A DNA stretch of 64,000 nucleotides from Chara braunii (Eukaryota > Streptophyta > Charophyceae > Charales > Characeae), in contig BFEA01000054.1 in assembly GCA_003427395.1 (NCBI GenBank), forward strand, positions 3,465,609 to 3,529,608, read 5' to 3'. Positions 35,650 to 46,934 of the stretch are shown piece by piece (position 1 is the first letter of the stretch; every line of letters starts with the position of its first letter). Position numbers and translations under genes: made by a program. The notes under the pieces were generated by a model, which saw only the letters and a program-made list of their open reading frames with translations, made no database searches and was not told where the DNA came from.

Positions 35650-37914
35650 TGCGAAGGGTGATACCAATAACAGAAATAAAAGAGCTCGTTTGAAATCATG
35701 GATGTACGAGAATGAAGTTAAAATTCTACTTTTACAAGAAACTAAGTGCGCCAATGGTGGTCAGGCTATTAGCTCTGGGCCCCCGCAATGGGAACCAGGG
35801 GCGGAACGACAATTCTATTTCGTCAAGATTTTTTAGTCGAAGTCATTGACTCCGCCTTTGATGTCTGGGGTCGTTGGTGCTGGACTAAAGTGGAAATTGA
35901 CTCCATCTCGTGGACTTTCATGTCCGTGTGTGTACCAGCCGAGTACAAAGAACGGCTAATTTTTTTAGCAAAACTTCCGGAGATTGTTCCTAACACACAG
36001 AATCTGGTCCTGGGCGCAGATTGGAATACAATCCTGAACCTTGGACTGGACTCCCCTTCAACCACTCCGCTGAGAAGAGACTCGCGTCTGCTACATGAAT
36101 ACATTGAGACTGCAGATCTGGTGGATGCCTTCAGAGTGCTGACCCCAGATTCCTCAGGATATACTTGGTTTGGTTCGGCGCAAGGGGCATTATCAGCCCG
36201 GCGCTTGGACTACGCACTAATGAGAGGAACTCTGTGGGAAAACTGCCTTACTGCTAGAGTGGGAATCTCCCCCCTGTCCGACCACTCCCCAGTCCTCTTT
36301 GAGGTCCAACTGGGTGAGGAGCCAAACAGGGGTCCCGGCTATTTCCGATTAAATGTTACTCATCTGGAGGACCCTGCGTTGATTGACTGGCTACAAAGGA
36401 TTATCCAGAATTGGAAAAAAGAGACCCATCTTTGCCCGAATCCTCAGTCTTGGTACGATGGTGTGATGTCAGCTCTGCAAGAAGCCTGTAGTACATACTC
36501 AAGGCTGAAAAGTGAGAAACAGAACAAGCAGATTCATCAATGGAAGAACAATGTTTCCCAGGCAGAAAGCCAACTTGGACACCACCCAATCTCGAATCTT
36601 TACTGGTTGCAGAAACGGAACACAGCCTTAGCATCGTTGGAAGCTGATGAAATTACAGTTGAGGAACAACGTAAAGAATGGATGAGAGTTAAGGGTATGA
36701 CCTACTTTGATCGTATGACCAAGGAGTCTTTCCAGACTCTGTTGAAAACTATGGCCAAACCTCTTATGAAAGAACTAGAACACCCATTCTCTTTAACGGC
36801 ACCGGTAGCTGAAACGTCACTACAAATGTGTGAATACACCAAGGACTACTTTATGGACATTCTTAGTACTCGCAGACCTTTTGATCTCCCGGATCCCGAC
36901 CTCACAAAATTTTCAGACTTTTGGAAATTTTCAGATAAAGCCTTGCCCTTGCATGGTACGTTGGATGTGTACCGGCCCCTGACCATTGAGGAACTGAAAA
37001 CGGCAGCTCAAGAAATGGCCAAAGGTAAAGCCCCGGGGCCAGATGGGCTACGTATTGAGTTCATTCTGGCCTTTTGGGACCATATCGGCCCAGCCCTCAC
37101 TGAACTGTTTAATAACGCACTACTAGGAGAACCCCTCCCCAGCACTATGGTAGAGGGTGTTATCTCTCTATTATACAAAAAAAGAAGTAAGGACATACGC
37201 AACTGGCGACCAATTTAGCTGCTTAATGCATCCTATAAGTTACTGGCCAAAGCAATTGCGCTGAGGTTGGCCAAACACCTACCACTTCTTACTGGGCAAG
37301 AACAAGGGGCTTTTGTCAAAGGCCGATCCATTCATGAGAACATCCTCACCACGTTACAAGCTATGGAGATCATAGTTAAAGAAAAAAGAGACATAGCTAT
37401 TCTACTGTTGGATATGAAGAAAGCATATGACAAGGTGGGTTGGACATTTGTCCAAACCACCTTGAAACATATGCAATTCGGTCAGGACATATGCACGTGG
37501 GTTCAAGCAATGTATTCTAGGGCAACCGCGGCAGTCTTGGTCAACAGTCAGCACTCAAAATCCTTTCGATTTACCCGATCACTCCGACAGGGATGCCCTC
37601 TGGCACCCCTGCTTTTCGTAATCCATCTCGAGGTTCTCTTGGACAACTTCAGACATAATCCAAAAATCTCCGGTCTTAAAATCCACAGAGGAATAGAGTG
37701 GAAAACCGGGGCGATCGCACACGACCTTACTATCTGTGCAGAAAACAATTCGCAAGTCCTAACTGAAGTCCAAAAAGTCTTGTCTACATACTGTGAGTTA
37801 GCAGAAGCCTCAGTGAATTGGTCAAATCCTCCTACTTATTACCACCGCCTCACCGATTGTGCGTTGATTGGGGTATGTAATGCATACCAGCGGATTCTTC
37901 TGAAAGGTTCTTAG
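35650..37914 (+). pseudogene. LINE-4 ORF2, endonuclease, linker and reverse transcriptase
   Basis: The opening WNVRGL is lost; the first clear piece is RARLKSWMYENEVKILLLQE (frame of the preceding ORF). From 35,788 a 476-codon frame gives GTRGGTTILF, VCVPAEYKERL, GADWNTILN, RRLDYALMRG, PLSDHSPVLF, the linker and AKGKAPGPDGLRIEF, LLYKKR, IRNWRPI. A TAG stop at 37,216-37,218 stands where Ser is expected; the same frame continues to 37,914 with GAFVKGRSIHENI, LLDMKKAYDKV, LRQGCPLAPLLFV and AIAHDLTIC. The catalytic ADD is changed to AHD, so the RT would be dead even with readthrough. Confidence 0.85.
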
Positions 37915-39647
37915 GCGTTCATGTCGCAGTGACAGACTGTTCTAACTTCCGGGACTAGCTCTTGGAGGAAAAGGTGGTGGTGCGGGTTGCTAAATGGAAC
38001 CGACCCTATCTTTCCTCGCTCTTCGGACGTTCTCTTCTCTTAACAGCAACAACTTTCTCAGCACTTTGGTATGTAGTGGCGGTTCATCTTCTTGGTGATA
38101 AGCCTATTCCTCCATTAAAGAGACGGCAAGGAGGCTCATATGGAAACCGACTGCCTCAGAAGATCAAGGTTATCTACCTAAGGTAGCGTGGGAAGCAATC
38201 TCCTTCCCCAGAAGCGAAGACGGTCTGGGTATATGGGATCCCAGACGACAGAACCTGGCACTTCTGGCCAGGTGGCCAATCCGTGCTGCTACGGAAACAG
38301 AAGGCAAATTTTGGATCGTGATTGGGGAGTACATTATGAGCAAGGAATGGGATCAGGCCCACCCGCCAGATGTCTGGGGGTGTTTTATGCTGGACTCATT
38401 CTCTAATAGGCGGCCAAAGTCTTCTGTCTGGCGGGCAATTTTATATGCTTGGAAGAAACTGAAACCATCTGCACATGGCGAGCCATCTTCGAGGACAGAA
38501 GTTTTGGAAGAGCTGCTGTTTGAGAACCCGTACCTGCTCGATATCAATGGAGTACCTTTCTCAGCGCCACAGGGTACAAGCAATTTCCGGCGGCGATGGA
38601 TTGAACGTGGAATCTGCCGAATTAAAGATATAAGGAAACCGGACAATTCGGGTTGGCTCACCAAAAAGGAGCTGAGAGACCATCATCTCTACTTGAGGGA
38701 AGCAGGAACAAAACTGCCCAACCACTTGAAGTGAACAAATGGTACCGAGTTCGGGACACACAAGCAAATCCGACTTTCTGCAGACTGATTGATGATGCCA
38801 AGCCGAGTTCCACAATACTTCAATTCCGGACCGCAGACCCTAGTTGGACTGAAGAATTGCCTCTGAGATTTGAGTCTGAAGGACCGCCCACTGCTATCCC
38901 GTGATTGGACGAATGCAGAGTGGAGTTGAAGGAAGACCGTCATGGAGTTGTGCGTCCGGTGGCACGGTTCAATGGATCTCCTTTGTCGAGACTAAAGTTG
39001 GACTCTTCAAGATGGTCATGGGCTACCTCGCCCCAACCTAGGCAATCAAGGAAATCAGTTCTCCATATGCATAATTACACCTCCAAGCTCGGTATCAGTC
39101 TGCTCAGGGAGCACTCGGATTGCAGCCCATATGACATGGTGATTAAATACAGACGGGAGCTGGCGCTGGTGGAATATGATCAAGAAACCATGATTAAGCA
39201 CTGACAACTGTTGAAGAGATTACCGTCTGAGAAATTCGCCAGTTTGCTCTGGCAACAGTCAATGTTAGTAATCCCTACGACAGTGTTCCTCACCGCTAGT
39301 GGTATGGAGGTCTCAACGGTCTGTGCTAGATGCCAATGGGCCTGGGAGACTAATCAACATCTTTGGGTGCATTGCCCCTTCTCGAAACGCATATGGTCCT
39401 GGTGGCGCAGACATTGGCTGAAGCTACCGTGGTCCCATCTGGAGTGGACGGAGGAGTTTATTCTGTCAGGTATCCTGTCAGAAGAGATTCCGGGGCGTGC
39501 TATGTGGCGCAGACCTTTCGGGCTATTATCATGACTACTATTTGGAACGAAAGAAATCTGCATGTCTTTCAACAGGAACGTTGTGAGGATGTCCAGCTAA
39601 AAGTAGCTATGAGAGCATCTATTCGGGAATGTATTTGGTCTGATTAG
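37915..39647 (+). pseudogene. LINE-4 ORF2, post-RT region and zf-RVT finger
   Basis: Four frames share the region: 37962-38186 (GRSLLLTATTFSALWYVVAV), 38318-38734 (EWDQAHPPDVWGCF, LLFENPYLLDINGVPF, WIERGICRIKDIR), 38905-39204, and 39211-39534 with the finger CARCQWAWETNQHLWVHC (C-x2-C-x8-H-x4-C). The tail IWNERNLHVFQQE follows one frame over. At least four frameshifts. The zinc ligands of the finger are all intact. Confidence 0.8.
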
Positions 39648-39926
39648 TTTCGGAAGGCTAAAGCTGGCAAAGCCCAAAAAGGGACTGTTTGGTTTTGGAA
39701 ATCATGGGGGACCAAGAGTATTTTGGTGAAGCCAGACCCTTTGGGGAAACCGGTGTTCTCCCCTTGGTTAACTGAGAAGCCGACTTAGGCTTGGAGGAGC
39801 TTATTGTTCATAATGTGGGACAGGCCGTCGATAATAGGCAGCCTAGACACTTAAATAGCGAGATTCACTGTAGCCGAAGGAAACACTTTTCTTGGCTTTG
39901 GCATAGGATAGATAGTGGTAGAGTAC

Positions 39927-39958
<32 letters not shown>

Positions 39959-40237
39959 CACCCCTATCCATTACCTTTCCAATAATCCAACACTTCCCAT
40001 TACTCTATCTAACTAGATCCATCTACATCTTCAATATCCAAAAAGGGGGGGGAGGGTTCTAAATCGCTAAGCATTCTACACACCGTAACCCAAGAATAAA
40101 TGATGAACATAAGTGCCGACACAGGTCTAAATGTATATTGTCAACAGAACCGCATTTCCGGCCTATCCAGGCCTTAAATTTCCATGTACCACCTACCCAG
40201 GGCGAAGCCATCCACGAAACTGTAGTTTAGACTCCGC

Positions 40238-41651
40238 CTATATGGAGGCTAAAGCGACATTTCGTGCCCAAGTTCGACCAAACCATAACCGCCCTTTTCT
40301 AGGGTGAATCTTAGAATGGTGCCAGTCGGCTCTAATAGAGAGCCTAACCGAGCTTTTGGCCAAGGCTATCAGCTCTGCACATGCCGATGCTTCTTGCTGA
40401 AAACACGCTTTATTTCGTGCTTTCCAAATGACTTCCATTAATATTCCCCTGCAGACCAATGCTACATAGGCCCATCCCGTAGTCAAGTCAGTCTCAGAGG
40501 AACAATGAGCGAATAATATCCATTCTTGAGACCAATTGAACTCCTCATTGGTGATCTTTTGCCAGTGTGGCTTCCACCAATCCCACAGTTGCAGAGATAA
40601 AGGGCAATACAACCACAAGTGGTTGGAGGTCTCCCAACCCCATTGACATCTAGCACATACCTCTGATACTTTCATACCTTTTGAAGAAAGCCAACAAGCT
40701 GAGGCTGTCACAGACAGAGACTGCAGCCACATAATGCTGGCCTGTTTCTGGGAAGGAATCAACTTGAGAGCTTTCCACAGACCTTGAAGGTCAAGGGAGC
40801 CCACTTGAAAACCCTCAACTGATGCGAGGCGTTCCGATGCTACTACCGCAGCCTGTCGTTTAATCCTTGTTCTCTGTAGGGCTACTCCCCATTTCGTACC
40901 ATAACAAGCTGCCGATAACAGGGAGTCAGGTGCCCTTAGACCTAGCCACCCAAACTGAAGTGGTTCAACTGAAAGCTCCGCTGCATTTTCAAACAATAAC
41001 GAGCATTTGGCCTTAGAAGAGGGGTCCGCAATCCATACTCTGCTTTCCAAAAAGGCCCCCGTGTCAGAGACTACTTTTTCTCCTCTGTGTATCAGCGGTG
41101 TCTCCTTGTTTTTTCCTGGTCTCAATGACCATACTTCTACCTGGACACCCTGCTCCAAATATGGCCCCAAGATTTTCAAGAAACCCCTTGGGTCTGCAGG
41201 ATCCTGCGCCCATGTACCCAAGTTGGCTTCCGCCTGTCCCTTCAGAATTCATTCCCAGAAGTCCGGAATAGCAGTGATAATTGCCTCTTAATTAGGCCCT
41301 ACATTGCGCAGGCGCGGTAAGTTGGTAACCGTTGGCGAAGATCCCTGACTTGCACCCAACTGTGTTTATTTGAATCCCAGATATCTTTGACCTGGATAAT
41401 CCCTTTTTCTACCCACCCCTTACCAAAGCTGCCTGGGCTCCCATTTTGCTAACATCGGAGAGCCGTCGGGTGAGGTAATCGGCGGGTTTTCAAACAGGAT
41501 CTGGTTCATAGCCTCCAGCCTAGTTACTGGATGGGACCGAGTCTTGGGGAACAACTTATATCAAGCATATAGAATGCCCCTCCAAAATCGTGACTTTGGT
41601 CGTCTGTTTGAGAAGGAGGGGATGAACAAGCATTTCCAAACATCTTCCCCC
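40238..41651 (-). pseudogene. Insert A, post-RT region and zf-RVT finger (minus part)
   Basis: From 41,651 down the minus strand reads EDVWKCLFIPSFSNRRPKSR, a stop, then LEAMNQILFENPPITSPDGS. After more stops there is a 327-codon frame (41221-40238) with FLESRVWIAD, GSLDLQGLWKALKLIPSQKQ, the finger CARCQWGWETSNHLWLYC and WKARNKACFQQE. It aligns over its full length with the intact post-RT region of insert B but is clearly divergent, so the two come from different source copies. Confidence 0.8.
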
Positions 41652-41659
41652 TTAGATAA

Positions 41660-42797
41660 ATTCCAAGGTCAAGATATCTCGGTTCTCAATGTTACATACA
41701 AACTGTTTGCTAAAACACTGGCCTTAAGGTTGACCAAACTTCTCCCTGATTTGATTGGATGGGAGCAGGGTGCCTTCATTAAGGGAAGATCTATTTTTGA
41801 TAACATCGCAGCCACAATTCAAGCCCTGGAAATAATTGGCAAGGAAAACAGAGAGGTAGTAATCCTTCTCCTTGATATGGAGAAGGCTTATGACAAAGTA
41901 GGGTGGAGTTTTGTCCACACTACCTTGCTTGCCATGGGTTCAAGTATTGGGAACGCGTTCTGTAAGTGGGTGGATGCAAGTTATCAGCAAGCTTCTTCGG
42001 TAGTCCTGGTGAACGGTAGGCTTTCAGATTCCTTTAGGCTTTCTCGTTCGCTGCGCCAGGGGTGCCCATTGCCCCCCCTGCTGTTTGTCTTGCAATTAGA
42101 GGTACTGCAGAACAATATTAGATGGAATGAAGATATTAGAGGACTGAAGCTTTCACCCTCTCTCCAATGGAAGGGAGGCGCGATTGCAGACGACCTAACT
42201 GTCGCATGTGAGAATTCTACGGAGTCCTTACGTACACTTAAACAGGTTATAGATACATACTGTACTTTGTCGGAGGCATCGATTAATTGGGACAAATCTA
42301 TTTACTTTTTACCCCCCTCCCAAAATCTGTGTGTTGATTGGGGTATGCGGCAAGTGCCAACTAACTCTTCTGATCGATTTCTGGGCGTACAAGTATCATT
42401 GGCAGACTGTTCGGCTATGCGGGATGATATCTTGGCGGAAAAAATATCGGCGAGAATCACAGGATGGATACGCAGCCATAAATTGTCATTGTATGGCAGA
42501 GCCCTGGTGTTATCTGCCGCAGCCTTCTCTATTTTATGGTTCCCACTCTCGGTACATCGCCTGGGGGAACGGGCGTACAGGAGGATACGGCGATCGGCAG
42601 CACGGTACGTCTGGAAGCCACTGGCCACTGGTGATCAGGCTTTCCTCCCCAAAGTATCATGGAACACAATAGCCTCATCAAGAGAGAAAAAGGGTTTGGG
42701 GATTTTGGATCCCTATCAACAAAATCTGGCCTTATTGTGCAAATGGGTGATTGCAGCTACATGGGGGAAAAGGTCTAAGCTGTAGGTTGCTCTGGCA
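41660..42797 (+). pseudogene. Insert A, reverse transcriptase segment (inverted part)
   Basis: The plus-strand frame includes ISVLNVTYKLFAKTLALRL, QGAFIKGRSIFDNI, LLLDMEKAYDKVGWSF, SRSLRQGCPLPPLLFVLQLE and box C as AIADDLTVAC with both Asp intact, then the thumb (EASINWDKSIYFLPP) and GLGILDPYQQNLALLCKWV. A TAG at about 42,783 replaces the Trp expected after GKRSKL. The frame is open upstream to 41,544, but that first part is the minus-strand post-RT sequence read backwards. This is the only RT in the window with an intact catalytic box in a long open frame. Confidence 0.8.
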
Positions 42798-42819
42798 GGG
42801 GAATTCCCCAGAGTTCCGC

Positions 42820-44366
42820 GCTTGATTATAAATTTTGCACAAGAAAGGGGCGAAGGAGGGCCATCACGCTAGAAAAAATTCTACCGGGAGGCCATCCAAC
42901 CCGGGGCACTTGCCCTTGACCATCTGTTTGGCTGCTACGAGGAGCTCCTGTTCAGTTATGGGAAGATCCAACTCAGCCTTGGCTGAGGGAGAAATGGTCC
43001 GAAGTGGTGAATCCCAAAAATTAGAAAATTCAGCAAGGTCACAATTAGGGGGGTCTAGGGGTCTCCTAGTAGAAACAATGTCCCTAAAGTATTCTAATGC
43101 ATAGGAACACATTCTAACGGTATCCTCCCCTATTGGAGCAGCCAAAGCGAAGGGGTGAGTAAGCTCTCTCATCATTGGTTTAGTCTGACGAAGAATAAGA
43201 GATCCAAAAGATATTTTAGTCATTCTATCGTAGCCCACAATTCCTCTAAGGCGCAACCATTCTAACCATTCATTCTGTTTTTGAATTTGCAAACTTTCTA
43301 GATTCAGCAGTGCCGTCTTCCTTTCTTCCGTCCAGTAATAGTCCGAGAAAGGGTCTCCCCCCATAAGGGATTCCGCTTTTTCGATCCTTTCTTGGAGAGA
43401 CATTTCCTTCCAGGATCTATTCGCTGCTTTAATTCTAGAGAATTCGACTAAGGCTTCTCTTAGTATTGCTATGCCTGTATCCGCCCAACTGGTAGAGTCA
43501 TTAAATAAGTCTTGTGCCTGCATCCACGATACCATGTGGTGGGATACCCAGTTTGTTATCCCCTCATCCTTCAGAAGATTCACATTTAAACGAAAGGGAG
43601 GGCAATGTTTGTCAATTAAGTCTTTGGATAATATGTCCATCACCACTGGGTAATGGTCAGATAACGAGGCCACCTGGTACTCACAGAACATACATCTGTC
43701 CCGTGGTGCCCCTCTCGCTAAGATGAAGTCCAGTCGTTTCCTGGGGGCAGGCCTGTTTTTGGACGGTCTCCAGCCGTACCACGTAAATCCACACATGTCT
43801 GGGTTCAGTGTCCGATACACATCCTCCAAGGCTTGAGAGTCCTTAAGCTCTGAGAGAATTTGGGTATCATACCTAATTGGTGTGACTTTAAGCGAATCAA
43901 GGCCCGGGTTGAAAATTGTGTTCCAGTCACCTGTGAGGATAAAATTTTCCGTGTCCGGGAGGTAAGTGGGGAGTTCGGCGAAAAAGTTAATTCTATCGTT
44001 ATAAACAACGGGCGCATAAACTGTCATAATCCCCCATTCCTCATTTTCCACCACGATTTTGATCCAAGCCCATCTGCGGTCTGAATCCGAAAAATAATCA
44101 AGAACTGTGATGTCCAGATCCTTATTAATTAAAATTGCAACCCCCCCCCTCGTTCCCAATGCAGGGGACCAAAACTGGGGGTCATCCCACCACTGTTGGA
44201 GGTCCCGGATTTTATCATCACTAAGTTTAGTCTCTTGGACACATAAAATGTGTATGTTTTGGGTATGAACCCAGTTGCGTAGTCTCGCTCGTTTGCACCT
44301 GATCCCTGTATCACCAAGTCCTCTAACATTCCATGTTGCAATCCTAATCTTTTTGGGCAAGGTCAT
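42820..44366 (-). pseudogene. Insert B ORF2, endonuclease and linker
   Basis: The likely start is the ATG at 44,366 (MTLPKKIRIATWNVRGLGDT); the frame is open upstream to 44,435 but that part overlaps ORF1. Complete endonuclease motifs: CVQETKLSDDKI, GTRGGVAILINKDL, IMTVYAPVVYNDR, LTGDWNTIFNPGLDSL, RKRLDFILARG, ASLSDHYPVVMDIL. The linker then reaches MVKGKCPGLDGLPVEFF. A TAG at about 42,862 stops the frame, with homology (WPSFAPFLCKIYNQ) continuing to about 42,800, where the segment ends before the RT. The endonuclease domain itself looks intact. Confidence 0.85.
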
Positions 44367-46880
44367 TAACCGGACCCTTGCCGCTTGATTGGATGCAGGA
44401 AGAAGACTTCCTGGCTTTACCAAACTTCGGACCAACAGCTGTTGCCCCCTGGGGTTTTAACCCAGAGGGGGACCGCTGCTTTTTGCTCAGGGAGTCTGCG
44501 AAGGCCGGTGAGTTAATCATGTCACACACGTTCGTTTGCGCCATCCACTGGGCCACCCCCAGAGCCGACACGTTTTCCGTGATTACTATGTCTCGCAGCG
44601 TGTCTGTACCCACATCCAAGAAGTGAGCCAGAGGAAACCAGTAGATGTTTAGTTCTTTCAGTTTCGACCTTGCCAGTGCATCTGCCTGGAGGGCCATAAA
44701 GGATATGTGTAACACAGTCGTTTGCCCGTTCTCAGCGGTATCTAAAAATCGTCCTCTCTTCGGCTTTGGCAGGACCGAACACTTACCATTTCCTTCTAGA
44801 ACCTGTTCACTCACCCATTCTGTCAGTTGGGTTTCCGAAGGTGGACCTTCTGACAGAACGGAGGGGAGAGCTAAGGATTCATCAGGGCGGATTTTTGTCA
44901 AAATCATTATACCATGCGGCAATCTTGTACAAATGAGGGGGACAGCCCATTCTTCCAAGTGTCCCTTTCGCCCTGAACCCTTCGTAAGAGTTTTCATGGG
45001 CTGTGATGCCGAAAGGGAAACCCTGGGCTGCTTCGACCCCACTCCCTGGTCCTTATGTTCCTCCCTGTCTGACAGTCCCATAGGAAAGGGTTTTCCTGAC
45101 CCTTGGCCAGTACCCTTAGAACCTTTGCTCTTCGGTTTCAATCCTGCTGTCAGGGACAGCGGGGGAGTCTTCCCTAGATCACGCGACGGTGTGTTCTCAT
45201 TTTGCTCCTCCACCGCTTTCTCCGATTCGGAGAGATCTCCTTGGCAATCAACGAATTGTTCATCCCCTGAGCTCAAAACTTGCTTTATGCTCAGGGAAGA
45301 TGAATCTGGACTTGGGGTTCGAGCGGGTGAATCATAATCACTCCCCGTATTCCAGCCCTTCCATACTATCTCTTTTTGGACTCTTCGTTTTTTTTCATCA
45401 AACATCAGAGAAGTCCCCAAAGCTCCCTCCTCCTCCTCCTCCTCATCCTCTTCCTCCTCCTCCTCTTCTTCCTCATCCGAGGATTTCAACCCCGCATCAG
45501 AAGGAGATGGGGAGGAAGGGGGGGGGGAAGAGGGGGGGGGGGAAAGGGGACACCTGACCTTCCTCCCTGCTTTTGAAGAGGATCAGGGCTTTCCCTGCTC
45601 TAATTGCCTCACTATCCGAGTTACTACCTTTTTCTTTCTCATTGAGGTCATCTCTTTTTCTCTTTTCCCTCACCACGGATCGATCCTGATCCATATCTAC
45701 CGGTTCGTTTCCGGCCCCCTGGGAGTCTGTCCCAGGTAAACCGTCTTTCTCACGAATCTCCCTGTCCCCTACACTCTTCTCCCTTGTCCCGTTATTCTCC
45801 TGCCTTACCCCGTCCCCTTCTCCCGTGTCTTTATCCCCTCGACGGGGAGGAGAGGGTTCCTGCGTCTTACCGCCGTCCCGATCTTCCCCCAATCCCTCTC
45901 CCCTACCACCTCCCTTCTTACCCTTGCCACCATCCTTATCCCCCCGACCTCCCTCCGTCTTGTCCTTTCCGCTCTTGTTGCTTCTTCCCTCATCCCCTCC
46001 TTCCCCACCACTTTTCCCTCCTTCATCACCACTTTTCTCCCCTCCTTTACCCTCGTTTCCCCCCCCTTTCTCCTTGTCCAGGGTAAAAGATTTGACTGCA
46101 TTAGCATATGATTTTCCTTTCTTTGCCGTGCAGTCCAAATCCCCTTCATAATGAAAACGTTTTCTGCATGCGGGACACCACGGGGTACTGGCACAGACCA
46201 CATCGATCTCCACATACCCGTATTCCCCCATATCTATGATCAGGCACTGTTTGTACCTCAAACGGGCCGCTGACTCCAGATCAAAGCGGACGTTGACTAA
46301 GTCCGGACGTAACTTATCTGCGAAGGCTGGCGATTCTTTTATTATCGCCCCAAATGCATCTTGCACGGCTTTGGAAAGGTGAGGGAGAACACCAACTGGG
46401 ACTTGCATGCACCTGATCCAAAAAAAATTGAACCTGGCTACCTCCCTCCACTCCCACAGCTCACTCTCAGACATCCATGGCCGAAAAGTAATCTTGTAGT
46501 GTTTCGAGTCAAGGTCAATATTCGTCTCTGCAACCCTCAACATCCAAGCAGCTACTTCCTTTGAGGGAGCTATATATGTGACTAAATTAAGCAATCCCCG
46601 TTTCGGTGGCACGGCAATGTCCCCCGCAGTTGCCCATCCATTTTCATAGATGCGCACCAGGCGTTTTTTAACGTCAATTGGCAGGAAAGTCGTGTCTTCC
46701 CCAAAAAGAATAGTCACCGCATGTTCCCTCAACCACTCGGCTTGGATTTGGTATACTTCAGGATTAATCGTGACTCTTACGAAATCCTCCCCCGTTTCCA
46801 CGGTATTTGGAGCGAGGTTTTCCGGAAAGACTCCATCCGTATAACATTTCGATATCAATTTTGAATCTTGAGCTTCAAGG
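44344..46880 (-). pseudogene. Insert B ORF1, RNA-binding type protein with extra C-terminal domain
   Basis: Two abutting frames, 46927-45497 and 45489-44344, give almost the whole ORF1; homology starts at SKLISKCYTDGVFPENL near 46,865. Landmarks: QAEWLREHAVTILFGED, NLVTYIAPSKEVAAWM, RFNFFWIRCMQVPVGV, LVNVRFDLESAARL, knuckle CPACRKRFHYEGDLDC (about 46,131-46,178), a Gly/Lys/Asp-rich tract, an acidic tract (EEEEEEEEDEE) and the conserved C-terminal domain (about 44,958-44,530, ending YWFPLAHFLD). The only break is a frameshift in the G-runs at about 45,518-45,545, which may be real or a homopolymer error. The first residues are lost at the inversion join. The end overlaps ORF2 by 23 nt. Confidence 0.8.
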
Positions 46881-46934
46881 TGACTTTTGGAGAATTGCTT
46901 AAGATTGGAAAGTTTCCAGAGCTTCATTTGGAAA

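Larger units (their letters stand above)
33560..39929 (+). mobile_element. LINE-4: L1-type retrotransposon, main part
   Basis: Plus-strand modules in order: ORF1 (33,603 to about 35,600), ORF2 endonuclease, linker and RT (about 35,650-37,914), post-RT and zf-RVT (37,962-39,647), then about 280 bp of 3' UTR. The UTR is cut at 39,929 by an inserted T29 run (insert A). The last 110 bp of a LINE 3' UTR plus a tail reappear at 48,997-49,156 and probably belong to this copy. One nonsense codon and several frameshifts inactivate it. Confidence 0.85.
39930..42797 (-). mobile_element. Insert A: 5'-truncated LINE with inverted 5' part (twin-priming pattern)
   Basis: The T29 run at 39,930-39,958 is an A-tail of a minus-strand copy. 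Its 3' part (41,651 down to 39,959) encodes the post-RT region and finger on the minus strand. Directly beside it, 41,660-42,797 encodes the RT on the plus strand. On the element map the RT block ends (GKRSKL, then VALAG) about 12 residues before the post-RT block begins (EDVWKCLF), so the two pieces are neighbours in the source with a small loss. This is the layout twin priming gives: 5' segment inverted, small deletion at the join. Confidence 0.7.

Noticed and set aside
45376-46151. Plus-strand Pro/Ser/Leu-rich ORFs opposite insert B ORF1
   Set aside because: They are the complement of the Gly/Lys/Glu-rich ORF1 linker.
39930-46900. One full-length minus-strand LINE with a single inverted RT block
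   Set aside because: This would also explain the order ORF1-EN-(RT)-post-RT, but it leaves the plus-strand post-RT part with its own tail (46,935-48,996) unexplained. It also does not account for the ORF1 end touching that part exactly. Kept as an alternative, not as the main reading.
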